From assembly GCF_028890485.2 (NCBI RefSeq), contig NZ_JARCHV010000001.1, positions 1,275,698-1,339,697 on the forward strand: DNA of 64,000 nucleotides, read 5' to 3'. The position numbers were made by a program, and so were the translations under genes. Origin of the DNA: Planococcus sp. SK3692. GTDB taxonomy: Bacteria > Bacillota > Bacilli > Bacillales_A > Planococcaceae. The notes under the pieces were generated by a model. It worked only from the letters and a program-made list of their open reading frames with translations. It was not told the DNA's origin and did not search any database. Positions within the stretch are counted from its first letter, which is position 1. Each line of letters opens with the position of its first letter. This document shows positions 50,941-59,719 of the stretch, one piece after another.

Positions 50941-53010
50941 TTACTTCTGGACTTTCACCAAACGCAATGCATTCAAGATGACCAATAGCGTAGCCCCCAT
51001 ATCCGCAAAGATCGCGATCCATAAAGTGAGCCAGCCCGGAATGATCAATAGCAGAGCTAAGATTTTCAGTGCCAGTGCAAAGATGATATTTTCCTTTATT
51101 ATACGCAAAGTTTTTCGGCTTAGTCGAATGGTATAAGGAAGTTTTTCCAAATCATCCGCCATTAAGGCAATATCAGCTGTCTCAAGAGCTGCATCCGTAC
51201 CCGCTCCACCCATCGCAATGCCGATGTCGGATGCCGCGAGTGCGGGTGCGTCGTTGATGCCGTCGCCGACCATTGCTACGCGGCCATACTTCGCCTGCAA
51301 CTCTTTAACCGCCGACAATTTGTCTTCAGGCATCAAGCCGGCGCGAATATCCGTCACGCCGATTTCTTCAGCAATGGCTTTAGCTGTTGCGGGGTGGTCG
51401 CCTGTCAACATGATCGTATGGCCGATGCCGATTTCTTTCAATCGCTCAATGATGGCCGGGCTTTCTTCCCGGATGGCGTCTGCCACGCCGATCACCCCGA
51501 ACAAATGCTTGCTAGAAAATACCGCCATCGCAGATTTCCCGTCTTCCTGTAAGCGATACGCTGCTGCAGACACAGGAAAACCATGCTCTTCTGCCCATTT
51601 CAAGCTGCCGACACGTATGCGCGTTCCACCAATTTCAGCGTGCACGCCTTTACCGGTCAAGGACTGGAAGCGCTCGGATGGATACAGTTCAGGGGCTTGT
51701 TTTGCAATGGCACGGGCGAGTGGATGCTGAGACAAGGCTTCGACTGACGCCGCCAGCTTGACCACTTCTTCCCGCGTGTAGCCTTCTTCCGGAAGCACAT
51801 CGGTCATTTCCGGATAGCCTTTCGTCAAAGTGCCGGTTTTGTCGAATGCGACAGCCTGCAGGCGCCCTGTTTCTTCTAAATGGATGCCGCCTTTGACGAG
51901 TACTCCCTGTCTTGCCGCGTTGCCGATTGCCGTGACAATTGCGACAGGCGTCGAGACGACGAGCGCGCATGGGCAGCCGACAACAAGCACCGCCAAGCCT
52001 TGATACACCCATAGCTCCCAATTCCCCGTGACAAATCCCGGTACAAGCGCGACCAAAAATGCGGCAGCGATAATGGCCGGTGTGTAATATTTTGCAAAGC
52101 GATCGACGAATTGCTGGGAAGGCGCTTTTTCTGCCTGCGCTTTTTCGACTAAGTGAATGATTTTTGCGATAGTCGTATCTTCCACACGCTTAGTGACGGT
52201 CACTTCGAGTGCGCCTTCCGCGTTCATCGTGCCGGCAAACACTTCATCCCCTGGCTGTTTCGCAGCTGGAAGTGATTCTCCGGTGATCGCCGCCTGGTTG
52301 ACGGAAGATTCCCCGCGCAGCACCGTGCCGTCCATGGCAATCTTTTGCCCAGGCTTGACGATCAATACGTCGCCGATGCGGATGTCCTCCGTTTCAAGTT
52401 CAATCAATTCCCCGTCGCGCTGGATCAATGCCCGTGACGGAGCCAAGTCCATGAGCGAACGGATCGATTGGCGCGCTTTGTTCATCGAGAACGATTCCAG
52501 TGCTTCGCTGATGGCGAATAAGAATACGACAACCGCACCCTCACGCCATTCGCCGATAATGACCGCGCCGATAATCGCAATGGTCATCAATGTTTTCATA
52601 TCAAACTCAAAGCGGCTGAGATTTTTCAAACCGGTCGCAAACATATGATAGCCGCCAATCAGCATCGATGCGCCGAATAAACCGATCGACCATGGATGCG
52701 TTTCACCAAGTTGAAAAGAAGCGATGATCCCTAAAACGAGAAAGACGAATGAAATTGCTGTTTCAATGGTTTGGCGCCGTTTATAAAACGGTACGTGCGG
52801 CACGCGTTGTTTTTCGGGATAGACCCGAATATGGTCGAACGCGCCCGCTTGTTCCAGTGCTTCAATCGATACATTGCCATCAACACGCAGTTTGGAAGCA
52901 CCGAAATTCAGTTCGACATGTTTCGCTTCCGGCAAATTGCGGACATTCTGCTCAAACTTTGCCGCACAGCTCGTACACGATAGGTTTTCAAGACGATAGG
53001 TTTTGCTCAA
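50941..53010 (-). CDS. cadA: Cd/Zn-exporting P1B-type ATPase
   Basis: A 689-residue heavy-metal ATPase. The N-terminal HMA domain has LSCTSCAAKFEQNV; then TGES, CPC in VGCPCALVVSTP, DKTGTLT, HP in SQHPLARA and GDGINDAPALA. It exports Cd(II), Zn(II) and perhaps Co(II) or Pb(II). TTG 53010 with AAGGTG 6 nt before was chosen over starts at 53037; it overlaps cadC by 23 nt, so the pair is coupled. Confidence 0.93.
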   Translation of the reverse strand: MSKTYRLENLSCTSCAAKFEQNVRNLPEAKHVELNFGASKLRVDGNVSIEALEQAGAFDHIRVYPEKQRVPHVPFYKRRQTIETAISFVFLVLGIIASFQLGETHPWSIGLFGASMLIGGYHMFATGLKNLSRFEFDMKTLMTIAIIGAVIIGEWREGAVVVFLFAISEALESFSMNKARQSIRSLMDLAPSRALIQRDGELIELETEDIRIGDVLIVKPGQKIAMDGTVLRGESSVNQAAITGESLPAAKQPGDEVFAGTMNAEGALEVTVTKRVEDTTIAKIIHLVEKAQAEKAPSQQFVDRFAKYYTPAIIAAAFLVALVPGFVTGNWELWVYQGLAVLVVGCPCALVVSTPVAIVTAIGNAARQGVLVKGGIHLEETGRLQAVAFDKTGTLTKGYPEMTDVLPEEGYTREEVVKLAASVEALSQHPLARAIAKQAPELYPSERFQSLTGKGVHAEIGGTRIRVGSLKWAEEHGFPVSAAAYRLQEDGKSAMAVFSSKHLFGVIGVADAIREESPAIIERLKEIGIGHTIMLTGDHPATAKAIAEEIGVTDIRAGLMPEDKLSAVKELQAKYGRVAMVGDGINDAPALAASDIGIAMGGAGTDAALETADIALMADDLEKLPYTIRLSRKTLRIIKENIIFALALKILALLLIIPGWLTLWIAIFADMGATLLVILNALRLVKVQK

Positions 53011-53359
53011 CCGAAACACCTTCTTTCGCATGTTCATTCGCGATGGTCACTAGCTGTCGCACATGATCATCCGATAGAGAATAATAAATCTGCTTGCCTT
53101 TGCGTTTGGATTTTGCCAAATCCCGCTCGCGCAAATACCGCAGATGATGGGAAGCGGTCGCTGTCGATGAACCGATCACCGCAGCGATGTCGCACACGCA
53201 CATTTCCGGCTCGATTGTCAGCGCATAAGCAATCTTCAAGCGCGTCTCATCCGCCAATGCCTTGAATAATGCAGCCACGCCATCGAGCTCGACCATATGT
53301 TGCTGCACCCGATCGACCGCTTCGGGATGGACTTTTGTAATATCACACATTTCTTTCAT
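52988..53359 (-). CDS. cadC: CadC-type ArsR/SmtB metal-sensing repressor
   Basis: A 123-residue winged-helix repressor. Cys5, Cys54 and Cys56 (EMCVCDIA) reproduce the Cd/Pb/Zn site of CadC, and IGSSTATASHHLRYL is the recognition helix. Metal binding releases DNA and induces cadA. AAAGGTGGG precedes ATG 53359. Two TCAAA..TTTGA palindromes flank its promoter. Confidence 0.92.
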   Translation of the reverse strand: MKEMCDITKVHPEAVDRVQQHMVELDGVAALFKALADETRLKIAYALTIEPEMCVCDIAAVIGSSTATASHHLRYLRERDLAKSKRKGKQIYYSLSDDHVRQLVTIANEHAKEGVSVEQNLSS

Positions 53360-53377
53360 CGTGTTCCCACCTTTCAT

Positions 53378-53393
53378 TCAAACCACCATTTGA
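53378..53393. promoter_or_regulatory. CadC-like box 2
   Basis: TCAAA, 6 bp, TTTGA, a less perfect copy just downstream of the expected transcription start and before cadC. Confidence 0.6.
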
Positions 53394-53401
53394 TTGATTT
53401 C

Positions 53402-53430
53402 AGTATAAGACTATATTAACAAACAGTCAA
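53402..53430 (-). promoter_or_regulatory. Promoter of cadC-cadA
   Basis: On the minus strand TTGACT (53425-53430), a 17-bp spacer and TATACT (53402-53407). Confidence 0.85.
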
Positions 53431-53442
53431 ATGCTCATTTGA
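53427..53442. promoter_or_regulatory. CadC-like box 1
   Basis: TCAAATG, 2 bp, CATTTGA, a perfect 7-bp-arm palindrome overlapping the -35. It resembles the CadC operator core (TCAAATA..TATTTGA). Confidence 0.8.
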
Positions 53443-53478
53443 ATGAAAAATACAGCTCTCTGCTTGTAATTCAGTAAA

Positions 53479-53487
53479 TGCTATACT
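53479..53487 (+). promoter_or_regulatory. Extended -10 promoter of the usp gene
   Basis: TGCTATACT, an extended -10 (TGnTATAAT type), 40 bp before the start codon; no -35 of note. Confidence 0.55.
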
Positions 53488-53526
53488 AGGAAAAACAACG
53501 ACACCATAGAACAGGAGAGACGAATT

Positions 53527-53946
53527 ATGTACCAGCACATATTGGTCGCCATTGATGGATCTGATCACTCAAAACGCGCCGCACACCATGCGATTCAACT
53601 CGTTGCAGACACCCCTGAGGCACAAGCAACCATTATTTGCGCCGTCGATTACGGAAAATCCGAAAAGGAAAGCAATCGCGGGCTGACAAGTGAACAAATA
53701 ATCGCTGCTACCCACGAGCACATGGCACCATTCGAAGACCTTTTCCACCAGGCAGGCGTCCGTGTGAAAAGCATCATTGTACAAGGAGCACCTGGGCCGG
53801 CCATCGTTTCTCATGCGAACGAACATCCATACGACCTGGTCATCATCGGCAGCCGCGGTTTGAATCTTGTTCAGGAATTCGTGCTCGGCAGCGTCAGCCA
53901 TAAAGTGGCAAAGCACGTCAAAGCGCCAGTATTGGTCATCAAATGA
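53527..53946 (+). CDS. Universal stress protein (UspA family)
   Basis: A 139-residue protein. ILVAIDGSDHSKRAAHHAI is the N-terminal strand, and VIIGSRGLNLVQEFVLGSVSH fits the G-2x-G-9x-GS ATP-binding loop. Cytoplasmic nucleotide-binding stress protein; exact role unknown. Its TGA overlaps the next gene's ATG (ATGA). Confidence 0.92.
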   Translation: MYQHILVAIDGSDHSKRAAHHAIQLVADTPEAQATIICAVDYGKSEKESNRGLTSEQIIAATHEHMAPFEDLFHQAGVRVKSIIVQGAPGPAIVSHANEHPYDLVIIGSRGLNLVQEFVLGSVSHKVAKHVKAPVLVIK

Positions 53947-54938
53947 TGAAGATGTCAAAAGGAAAACGCAATTCCATCGCCGACGTGCCGGGCGTCACCG
54001 TCGGCCATGTCACGCTTGATGAAAAGATCAATGAAGAAGAATCGATTTGCACCGGCGTCACCGCAATTCTGCCTCACGCCGGCAATTGGTTCGAACAAAA
54101 AGTGCCTGCTGCATCGTTCGTATTGAATGGCTTCGGTAAAACCGCAGGGCTCGTCCAAGTTGATGAACTTGGCGTGCTCGAATCTCCCATTATGCTAACC
54201 AACACGTTCAGCGTGGCAGCGGTGTTGCAAGGAACGATGGACTATATGCTCTCTGAGAATCCGGCCATTGGCGATTCGACCAGTTCATTGAATTTGCTTA
54301 TCGGCGAATGCAATGATAGCTATTTGAATTCAATGCGGCGGATGGCTGTCAAACCTTTTCATGCCGCAGAGGCGATTCGCACAGCTTCCCCCGACTTTGC
54401 GCAAGGGGCTGTCGGTGCCGGAAGAGGAATGATCTGCTACGGCGTCAAAGGCGGCATTGGTTCTTCTTCACGCATTGTGGAATGTGGGCATGAACAGTTC
54501 AAAGCCGGCGCACTCGTTTTGACCAATTTCGGGCGCAAAGAAGAAATCGCCATCGCCAATTGGCTGCCGGAAAATACTCCGGAACAGCGCCCCGACGGTT
54601 CCGTCATCATCGTCATCGCGACCGATGCACCGCTCGATAGCCGCCAGCTGAAACGGCTCGCCAAGCGTGCGGCGATCGGCCTTGGCCGTACCGGGACGCA
54701 TGTCCATAATGGATCCGGGGATATCATCATCGCCTTCTCTACCGCGTATACCATTCCCCATCAGCAGCAATCGCCTTTTACCGATTTACGGGTATTGCGC
54801 GATGACCACGAAGTGATGGCTTCGCTTTTCCAAGGCGTCATCGAAGCGACGGAAGAAGCGGTCTATCAATCGCTGTTCCACGCCGAGACAACTGCTGGGC
54901 GAATGGGACGCGTCGTTGAAAAAGGCCTGTTTGAATAA
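53943..54938 (+). CDS. P1-family (DmpA/BapA-type) aminopeptidase
   Basis: A 331-residue N-terminal-nucleophile hydrolase. SIADVPGVTVGHVTL is the family start, and KGGIGSSSRIVE holds the Gly-Ser site where the precursor cleaves itself and frees the nucleophile serine. Known members release N-terminal amino acids, including beta- and D-residues. Which substrate is used here is unknown. Translationally coupled to the usp gene. Confidence 0.88.
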   Translation: MMKMSKGKRNSIADVPGVTVGHVTLDEKINEEESICTGVTAILPHAGNWFEQKVPAASFVLNGFGKTAGLVQVDELGVLESPIMLTNTFSVAAVLQGTMDYMLSENPAIGDSTSSLNLLIGECNDSYLNSMRRMAVKPFHAAEAIRTASPDFAQGAVGAGRGMICYGVKGGIGSSSRIVECGHEQFKAGALVLTNFGRKEEIAIANWLPENTPEQRPDGSVIIVIATDAPLDSRQLKRLAKRAAIGLGRTGTHVHNGSGDIIIAFSTAYTIPHQQQSPFTDLRVLRDDHEVMASLFQGVIEATEEAVYQSLFHAETTAGRMGRVVEKGLFE

Positions 54939-54950
54939 AGACAACACAAA

Positions 54951-54985
54951 AAAACCGTTCCGCGATCTCTGCGGAACGGTTTTTA
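54951..54985. terminator. Bidirectional terminator
   Basis: A perfect 13-bp stem AAAACCGTTCCGC/GCGGAACGGTTTT. It serves the convergent peptidase and fluC genes; the fluC stop codon is at its edge. Confidence 0.93.
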
Positions 54986-55318
54986 TATAGAAGCAATGGA
55001 ATAACCAACAGCAAACAGCAGCAAGCCAGAAACAAGCGTTGCGGAAATATAAAACATGCCTTGTTTCCAATGGCCGTCTTCAAAATCCTTCACACAATCG
55101 AGCGCCATCGTCGAAAACGTCGTGAATGCACCGAGAAACCCGAAAATTCCTGAAGCGGTCGGCACATCTGCACCAAGACATGCACCAATGATGAGCGATC
55201 CGAGGCTATTGACGAACCAAGTTGCAAATTTGGGCTGGCGTGCACGATTCTCCACCGCCATATAACAAAAATAACGGGCAACTGCACCAAAAAAGCCAAA
55301 GACAGCGATGCTAATCAT
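54983..55318 (-). CDS. FluC/CrcB fluoride channel subunit
   Basis: A 111-residue four-helix protein. GAVARY, TWFVNSLGSLIIG (pore Asn) and GFLGAFTTFST (Phe-box and sodium-site Thr) are all FluC motifs. It exports fluoride as a dual-topology dimer. Its ATG overlaps the stop of the preceding fluC (ATGA), so the two are likely to form a heterodimer. Confidence 0.92.
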   Translation of the reverse strand: MISIAVFGFFGAVARYFCYMAVENRARQPKFATWFVNSLGSLIIGACLGADVPTASGIFGFLGAFTTFSTMALDCVKDFEDGHWKQGMFYISATLVSGLLLFAVGYSIASI

Positions 55319-55668
55319 TTTGCCGCCCCCTTGCGTCCTGCCAACAGCCCTAAAGCTGCCGCCGCAATCGAAGCTGCCGTCATGCCAAGAGCATAAATAA
55401 TCCCTGTTATTAAGGACGTTTCAAGCAAACCGAACCACTCCGCGGAAAAGGCTGAAAAACTCGTGAACGAACCGATCAGCCCGGTCGAAATGAACAACCG
55501 CGTCTCCGCCGAACGCTTTACTAAGCGGGCCGCTGCAATGCCGATGAAGAAACTTCCGACAAGGTTCACTAGCCAAAGACCCGGTCCCGCTCCAGCGAAT
55601 TGAAACACAGCCATGCGGAGAAGCGATCCAGCCATGCCGCCAAACCCTACAGCCAATACATTTTTCAT
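55315..55668 (-). CDS. FluC/CrcB fluoride channel subunit, partner
   Basis: A 117-residue four-helix protein. GGMAGSLLRM, WLVNLVGSFFIG and GLIGSFTSFSAFS are the FluC motifs. Second member of the tandem pair. It starts 32 bp after the penicillin-acylase-family gene, so there is no room for a fluoride riboswitch; expression depends on that operon. Confidence 0.92.
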   Translation of the reverse strand: MKNVLAVGFGGMAGSLLRMAVFQFAGAGPGLWLVNLVGSFFIGIAAARLVKRSAETRLFISTGLIGSFTSFSAFSAEWFGLLETSLITGIIYALGMTAASIAAAALGLLAGRKGAAK

Positions 55669-55700
55669 AAGATCCCCCGAAACGTTTTCTCCAGTATACC

Positions 55701-58055
55701 TTATTCAGGGATGAGCGTTAATTTGGCTCCTTCCACATCGCCTTCGATGTGGGTTTCGTGAAATTCGCCTTGCGCCCATTTGTCGACTTGGTTATGGAAA
55801 AAGTCAGATTTCATATGGCCACTCAATCCGGGCCCGACAATATGATAGGCTTTCGATAAATCGGCAAGGTCGGCGACAAAACGCCAAGAGGCCCCGTGGT
55901 CGACTTCGCCGTTATCATTGAAAGCTGCCGCCTGGACAGTAATATTCGAGCCGCCCACCGGCACTTTTTCTGGATTCAGGAAACGCTCGAGAATCGGCGA
56001 GGCACCGGCGACGGGATGAGGGAAGGTCAATTGATGGTAGTCGCCCCATTCCCAATCTTCCGGATTATCGCCTTGTTCGCTTTCGATATCGGCAAGTGCA
56101 ATTTCAAGTGAATCCGCCAGCCACTTGCCGGTGCCGCCGTATTCACGCACCCATGCACCCTCGTCGCCTTCAAAAGCATTGCGCAACAAGGCGTCCGTAA
56201 TATGATTTTTGCCTGACAGCATGTCATAGACATCTTCAGGAAATTGTTCTTCGAATAAGGTGTCCGGCAATTGGCGCATCCAGGTATGGAACACGAATGG
56301 CGCTGCCTGGCCTGCCCCATCCACCTGATCCCACTCCCTCAGCATCTCGAACAATTCTCCGTGTTCATCCGTCATTTTTTCGACTTCTGCCATCATGCCT
56401 TCGAGAAATTCTGCAGCGTACAGATTTTTCTGGTCCATCTGCAAGGCCATCATGTCTTCAGCTGTTAGTTTATCGTCGCCTTCAAGCACTTCCGCGATGC
56501 GCTCATAGCGATAAGACTGCGCCCAGAAATCCGTAATGTGGTACGGATAGCTGTCATCTATAACTTGGTTATTGGCAGTCGCGATAAACCCAGATTCCGG
56601 ATTGACCGAACGCGGCAGCTCATCAAATGGTACATAGCCATCCCAGCCATATTCAGCAGAATCCCCCGGCACTGGCAATTGCCCGTCGCCTTGCTTGCGT
56701 ATTGGAATACGTCCGTTCGCCTTGTACGCAATGGTGCCGTCCGTCGATGCGAACACAAAGTTTTGTGCAGGCGCTTGGAAATCCTCCAAAGCTGTTTCAA
56801 ATTGTTCCCAGTTCTCTGCTTTATTGAAATTCAGCACGGCCTGCAGTTCAAGCGTCGGCTCCAGCGCGGTCCATTGCATGGAAAAGACGGCAGAAGGCTC
56901 TTCTTCTTCATATAAAACGGGTGACACGACCGGGCCGTGGCGCGTGACGAGCACTTCGAAATCAACCGTCTCCCCGTCCTTCACCTTGATCGGTTCATTC
57001 AATACTTCCGCTTGCTCCCACTGCCCTTCGTAACGGAACTGTGTCGGATCCTCAGGGTTCGGCGTTTCAATATACAGATCCTGTACATCCGGGCCGACAT
57101 TCGTCACGCCCCACGCAATCTGTTCGTTATGCCCGAGAATGATTCCGGGAATACCCGCAAAAATAACGCCGCTGACATTTTGTTCAGGCGACTCCAAATG
57201 CATCTGGTACCAAATCGACGGCGTGCTGAGGCCAAGGTGCGGATCGTCTGCTAATAGCGGCAGCCCGCTTTCCGTTTTATCTCCCGACACGACCCAATTA
57301 TTGCTGCCATTGAACTCAGGCGGAATGACCGACGGATCGAAAGCACCGGCGACTGTGACCGATTGTTTTTTATTGGCTGCCAAAATCGCAGGCGCATCTT
57401 CTGGGTAGCGGATAAACAATTCGCGCGCTTTGTCTTCCGGGAATTCATTCAACGCCCAATGCCGGACAGCGAGTGAATTCCAATGGCCCCCAAGGTCGTA
57501 AGCCATGAACTTGCCGATCGCTAAAGAATCGACAGGCGTCCACGGTTCGGGTTCATAGCCGAGCAGCGCGAATTCATAGCTGAGGCGCCCATCTTCTTTT
57601 GCTTCGTCGATATACGCATTGACGCCTTCCGCATACCACTCAAGTACTTGTTTTGCTTCTTCCCCGTAACCCGACCAAGACGCTTCGCCGGCACGCCGCA
57701 AACTGAAGGTGCGGAAATATTTATCGGTATCGACGGCAGCTTCGCCGATCACTTCAGCCAAGCGTCCACTTGCTTGCCGTCTCGATAGGTCCATCTGAAA
57801 CAAGCGGTCTTGTGCCTGCACATACCCTTGCGCCCGATACAAATCCGCATCGCTTTGTGCCCGGATATGCGGCACCCCGATATCATCCCGCACGACAGTT
57901 ACTTGTTGTTCTAAACCGGGTACAGCCACTTCTCCTTCAATAACTGGTTTCGACTTCGATATGTAAGCGTTTGCAAAAATTACCGCAACGACTGCCAGTA
58001 CGAGCAGAGCTCCGGATGCAATCAGCAGCCATTTCACCCATTTTTTCTTTTTCAT
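55701..58055 (-). CDS. Penicillin-acylase-family N-terminal nucleophile hydrolase
   Basis: A 784-residue protein. An N-terminal membrane helix (about 8-30), then the acylase fold with FNGSNNWVVSGDKT; Gly250-Ser251 is the expected autocleavage site giving Ser251 as nucleophile. DDPHLGL and WGVTNVGPDVQDLY are further family motifs. It may hydrolyse acyl amides such as penicillin G, acyl-homoserine lactones or other N-acyl compounds; the natural substrate is unknown. First gene of a unit with two fluC genes. Confidence 0.9.
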   Translation of the reverse strand: MKKKKWVKWLLIASGALLVLAVVAVIFANAYISKSKPVIEGEVAVPGLEQQVTVVRDDIGVPHIRAQSDADLYRAQGYVQAQDRLFQMDLSRRQASGRLAEVIGEAAVDTDKYFRTFSLRRAGEASWSGYGEEAKQVLEWYAEGVNAYIDEAKEDGRLSYEFALLGYEPEPWTPVDSLAIGKFMAYDLGGHWNSLAVRHWALNEFPEDKARELFIRYPEDAPAILAANKKQSVTVAGAFDPSVIPPEFNGSNNWVVSGDKTESGLPLLADDPHLGLSTPSIWYQMHLESPEQNVSGVIFAGIPGIILGHNEQIAWGVTNVGPDVQDLYIETPNPEDPTQFRYEGQWEQAEVLNEPIKVKDGETVDFEVLVTRHGPVVSPVLYEEEEPSAVFSMQWTALEPTLELQAVLNFNKAENWEQFETALEDFQAPAQNFVFASTDGTIAYKANGRIPIRKQGDGQLPVPGDSAEYGWDGYVPFDELPRSVNPESGFIATANNQVIDDSYPYHITDFWAQSYRYERIAEVLEGDDKLTAEDMMALQMDQKNLYAAEFLEGMMAEVEKMTDEHGELFEMLREWDQVDGAGQAAPFVFHTWMRQLPDTLFEEQFPEDVYDMLSGKNHITDALLRNAFEGDEGAWVREYGGTGKWLADSLEIALADIESEQGDNPEDWEWGDYHQLTFPHPVAGASPILERFLNPEKVPVGGSNITVQAAAFNDNGEVDHGASWRFVADLADLSKAYHIVGPGLSGHMKSDFFHNQVDKWAQGEFHETHIEGDVEGAKLTLIPE

Positions 58056-58119
58056 GATTGAATCCCCCTTTGTGATTTTCATTCGACCGGCTTAGTGGAA
58101 AATCCTTCCTCGCCATTAA

Positions 58120-58144
58120 AAAAGCCTGCCGCAAGGGCAAGCTT
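58120..58144 (-). terminator. Terminator of the CPA1 antiporter gene
   Basis: AAGCCTGCC pairs with GGCAAGCTT (one mismatch), followed on the minus strand by TTTTT. The antiporter stop codon overlaps one arm. Confidence 0.82.
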
Positions 58145-59627
58145 AATTGACGAAATCTTCTTCTCCAAGCACCAGTTTCACCTTCGATACTTGTTTCTTT
58201 TCAGTGAGGACATAGAGCACGTCCCCTTTTCTGAGGCGTGTCGTTCCGGTTGGCATAACGAGCTTGCCCGAACGGATGATGGCGCTGATCAAGGTCTGAT
58301 TCGGCAGGCCGATTGTCTGCACCAACTGGCCGGCAAAAGGTGATTTTTCCGACAGCTCAACTTCAAGCATTTCTGCATTGGCACGGTCCATCGACACCAG
58401 TTCCAGCGAATGGATACGCTTTGGAACCGGCCGCCCGTTTAATCCGAGTTTTTCGGCAAAAAACGGGATGGTCGAGCCTTGCAGCAACGCAGACGTCAAC
58501 ACGATGAAGGAAACGATATTGAAAAACATGATGCTGTTATCCATGCCGGCGAGCATCGGGAACGTTGCCAAAACGATCGGAACGGCACCACGCAGACCCG
58601 CCCAGGACATGAATAGCTTTTCTTTCAAATCATAATCAAAGAACGCCGTGCTGATAAAAACAGCAATCGGGCGGGCTACGAAAATCAACACGAACGATAG
58701 CACAAGCCCTTTCCAGATAAGATCCCAGTCTGCCAATTGGCTTGGGAAAACGAGCAGTCCGAGAATGACGAACATGACAATTTGCATAAGCCAAGCGAAC
58801 CCTTCATGAAAAGAGACGATCGAATAGCTATGCGTCAAATCACGCGTCCCGATTACAAGCGCCGCTAAGTAAACCGCAAGCAACCCGCTGCCACCGAGAA
58901 CCGCGGTAAAGCTATAAATGAAAATCGCAAAGCCTGCGGCAAGCACTGCGTAAAGCCCGGATGCATCAAGCCGGATCCGGTTGATGGTCCATGACGCGAA
59001 CAATCCAAGCGTCAAGCCTAGGACCAAGCCAAGTCCCATTTGAAGCACGAAGCTGCCGAGCATTGTCCAAACCGATGAATCCGGAATCATGATCAATTGA
59101 ACAAACGCGATGGTCAAAAACATCGCCATCGGGTCGTTCGTTCCCGACTCTGCTTCGAGCGTTGAGGAGATTTTGGATTTGATGTTTTGGCCTGCGAGAA
59201 CCGAGAATACCGCTGCGGCATCCGTCGACCCCACGATAGACCCAAGCAGCAAAGCCTGCAGCCAAGTCAAATCAAAGACATAGTAGGCTGCGACAGCTAC
59301 AATGCCTGTTGTGATCAAAACCCCAAGCGTCGCCAGGACGATTGAACCGCCGAGAACCGGACGGATGTGCTTCCATTGGGTTTGCAAACCACCTTCGAAG
59401 AGGATAATAATGAGGGCGACAATTCCGACCATTTGGGCAATTTCTGCGTTAGAGAAATAAATGAGGCCTGAAACATCACTGCCTAACACCATGCCGAGGA
59501 ACATAAACAAAACGAGCGAGGGAACGCCAGCGCGAGCTGATACTTTCGTCATCAACACGCCAGCCAGCAGGAAGATCCCGCCGATCAAGATTATAGCGTC
59601 TACACTAAAGCTCTGTATATTGACCAC
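58143..59627 (-). CDS. CPA1 cation/proton antiporter with TrkA-C domain (NhaP2/CvrA-like)
   Basis: A 494-residue protein. About twelve helices (1-385), with LLGSIVGSTDAAAVFSVLAG and ESGTNDPMAMFL as the ion-binding core, then an RCK_C/TrkA-C domain (about 405-480). It exchanges K+ or Na+ for protons; the cytosolic domain suggests nucleotide or ion regulation. GTG 59627 is only 3 nt after GGAG, so the start is uncertain. Confidence 0.88.
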   Translation of the reverse strand: MVNIQSFSVDAIILIGGIFLLAGVLMTKVSARAGVPSLVLFMFLGMVLGSDVSGLIYFSNAEIAQMVGIVALIIILFEGGLQTQWKHIRPVLGGSIVLATLGVLITTGIVAVAAYYVFDLTWLQALLLGSIVGSTDAAAVFSVLAGQNIKSKISSTLEAESGTNDPMAMFLTIAFVQLIMIPDSSVWTMLGSFVLQMGLGLVLGLTLGLFASWTINRIRLDASGLYAVLAAGFAIFIYSFTAVLGGSGLLAVYLAALVIGTRDLTHSYSIVSFHEGFAWLMQIVMFVILGLLVFPSQLADWDLIWKGLVLSFVLIFVARPIAVFISTAFFDYDLKEKLFMSWAGLRGAVPIVLATFPMLAGMDNSIMFFNIVSFIVLTSALLQGSTIPFFAEKLGLNGRPVPKRIHSLELVSMDRANAEMLEVELSEKSPFAGQLVQTIGLPNQTLISAIIRSGKLVMPTGTTRLRKGDVLYVLTEKKQVSKVKLVLGEEDFVN

Positions 59628-59684
59628 CTACTCCATAAATTACTTTGAATTCATTATACCATAATAATGGCTCTATTTAAAAAA

Positions 59685-59710
59685 GCGGCACTCCATATAA
59701 GGAGTGCCGC
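59685..59710 (-). terminator. murB terminator
   Basis: A perfect 10-bp stem GCGGCACTCC/GGAGTGCCGC is followed on the minus strand by TTTTTT. Confidence 0.93.
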
Positions 59711-59719
59711 AAGTTGAAA

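Noticed and set aside
55669..55700. Fluoride (crcB) riboswitch before the fluC pair
   Set aside because: Only 32 bp separate the acylase-like gene from fluC, too short for the aptamer, and no matching sequence is present.
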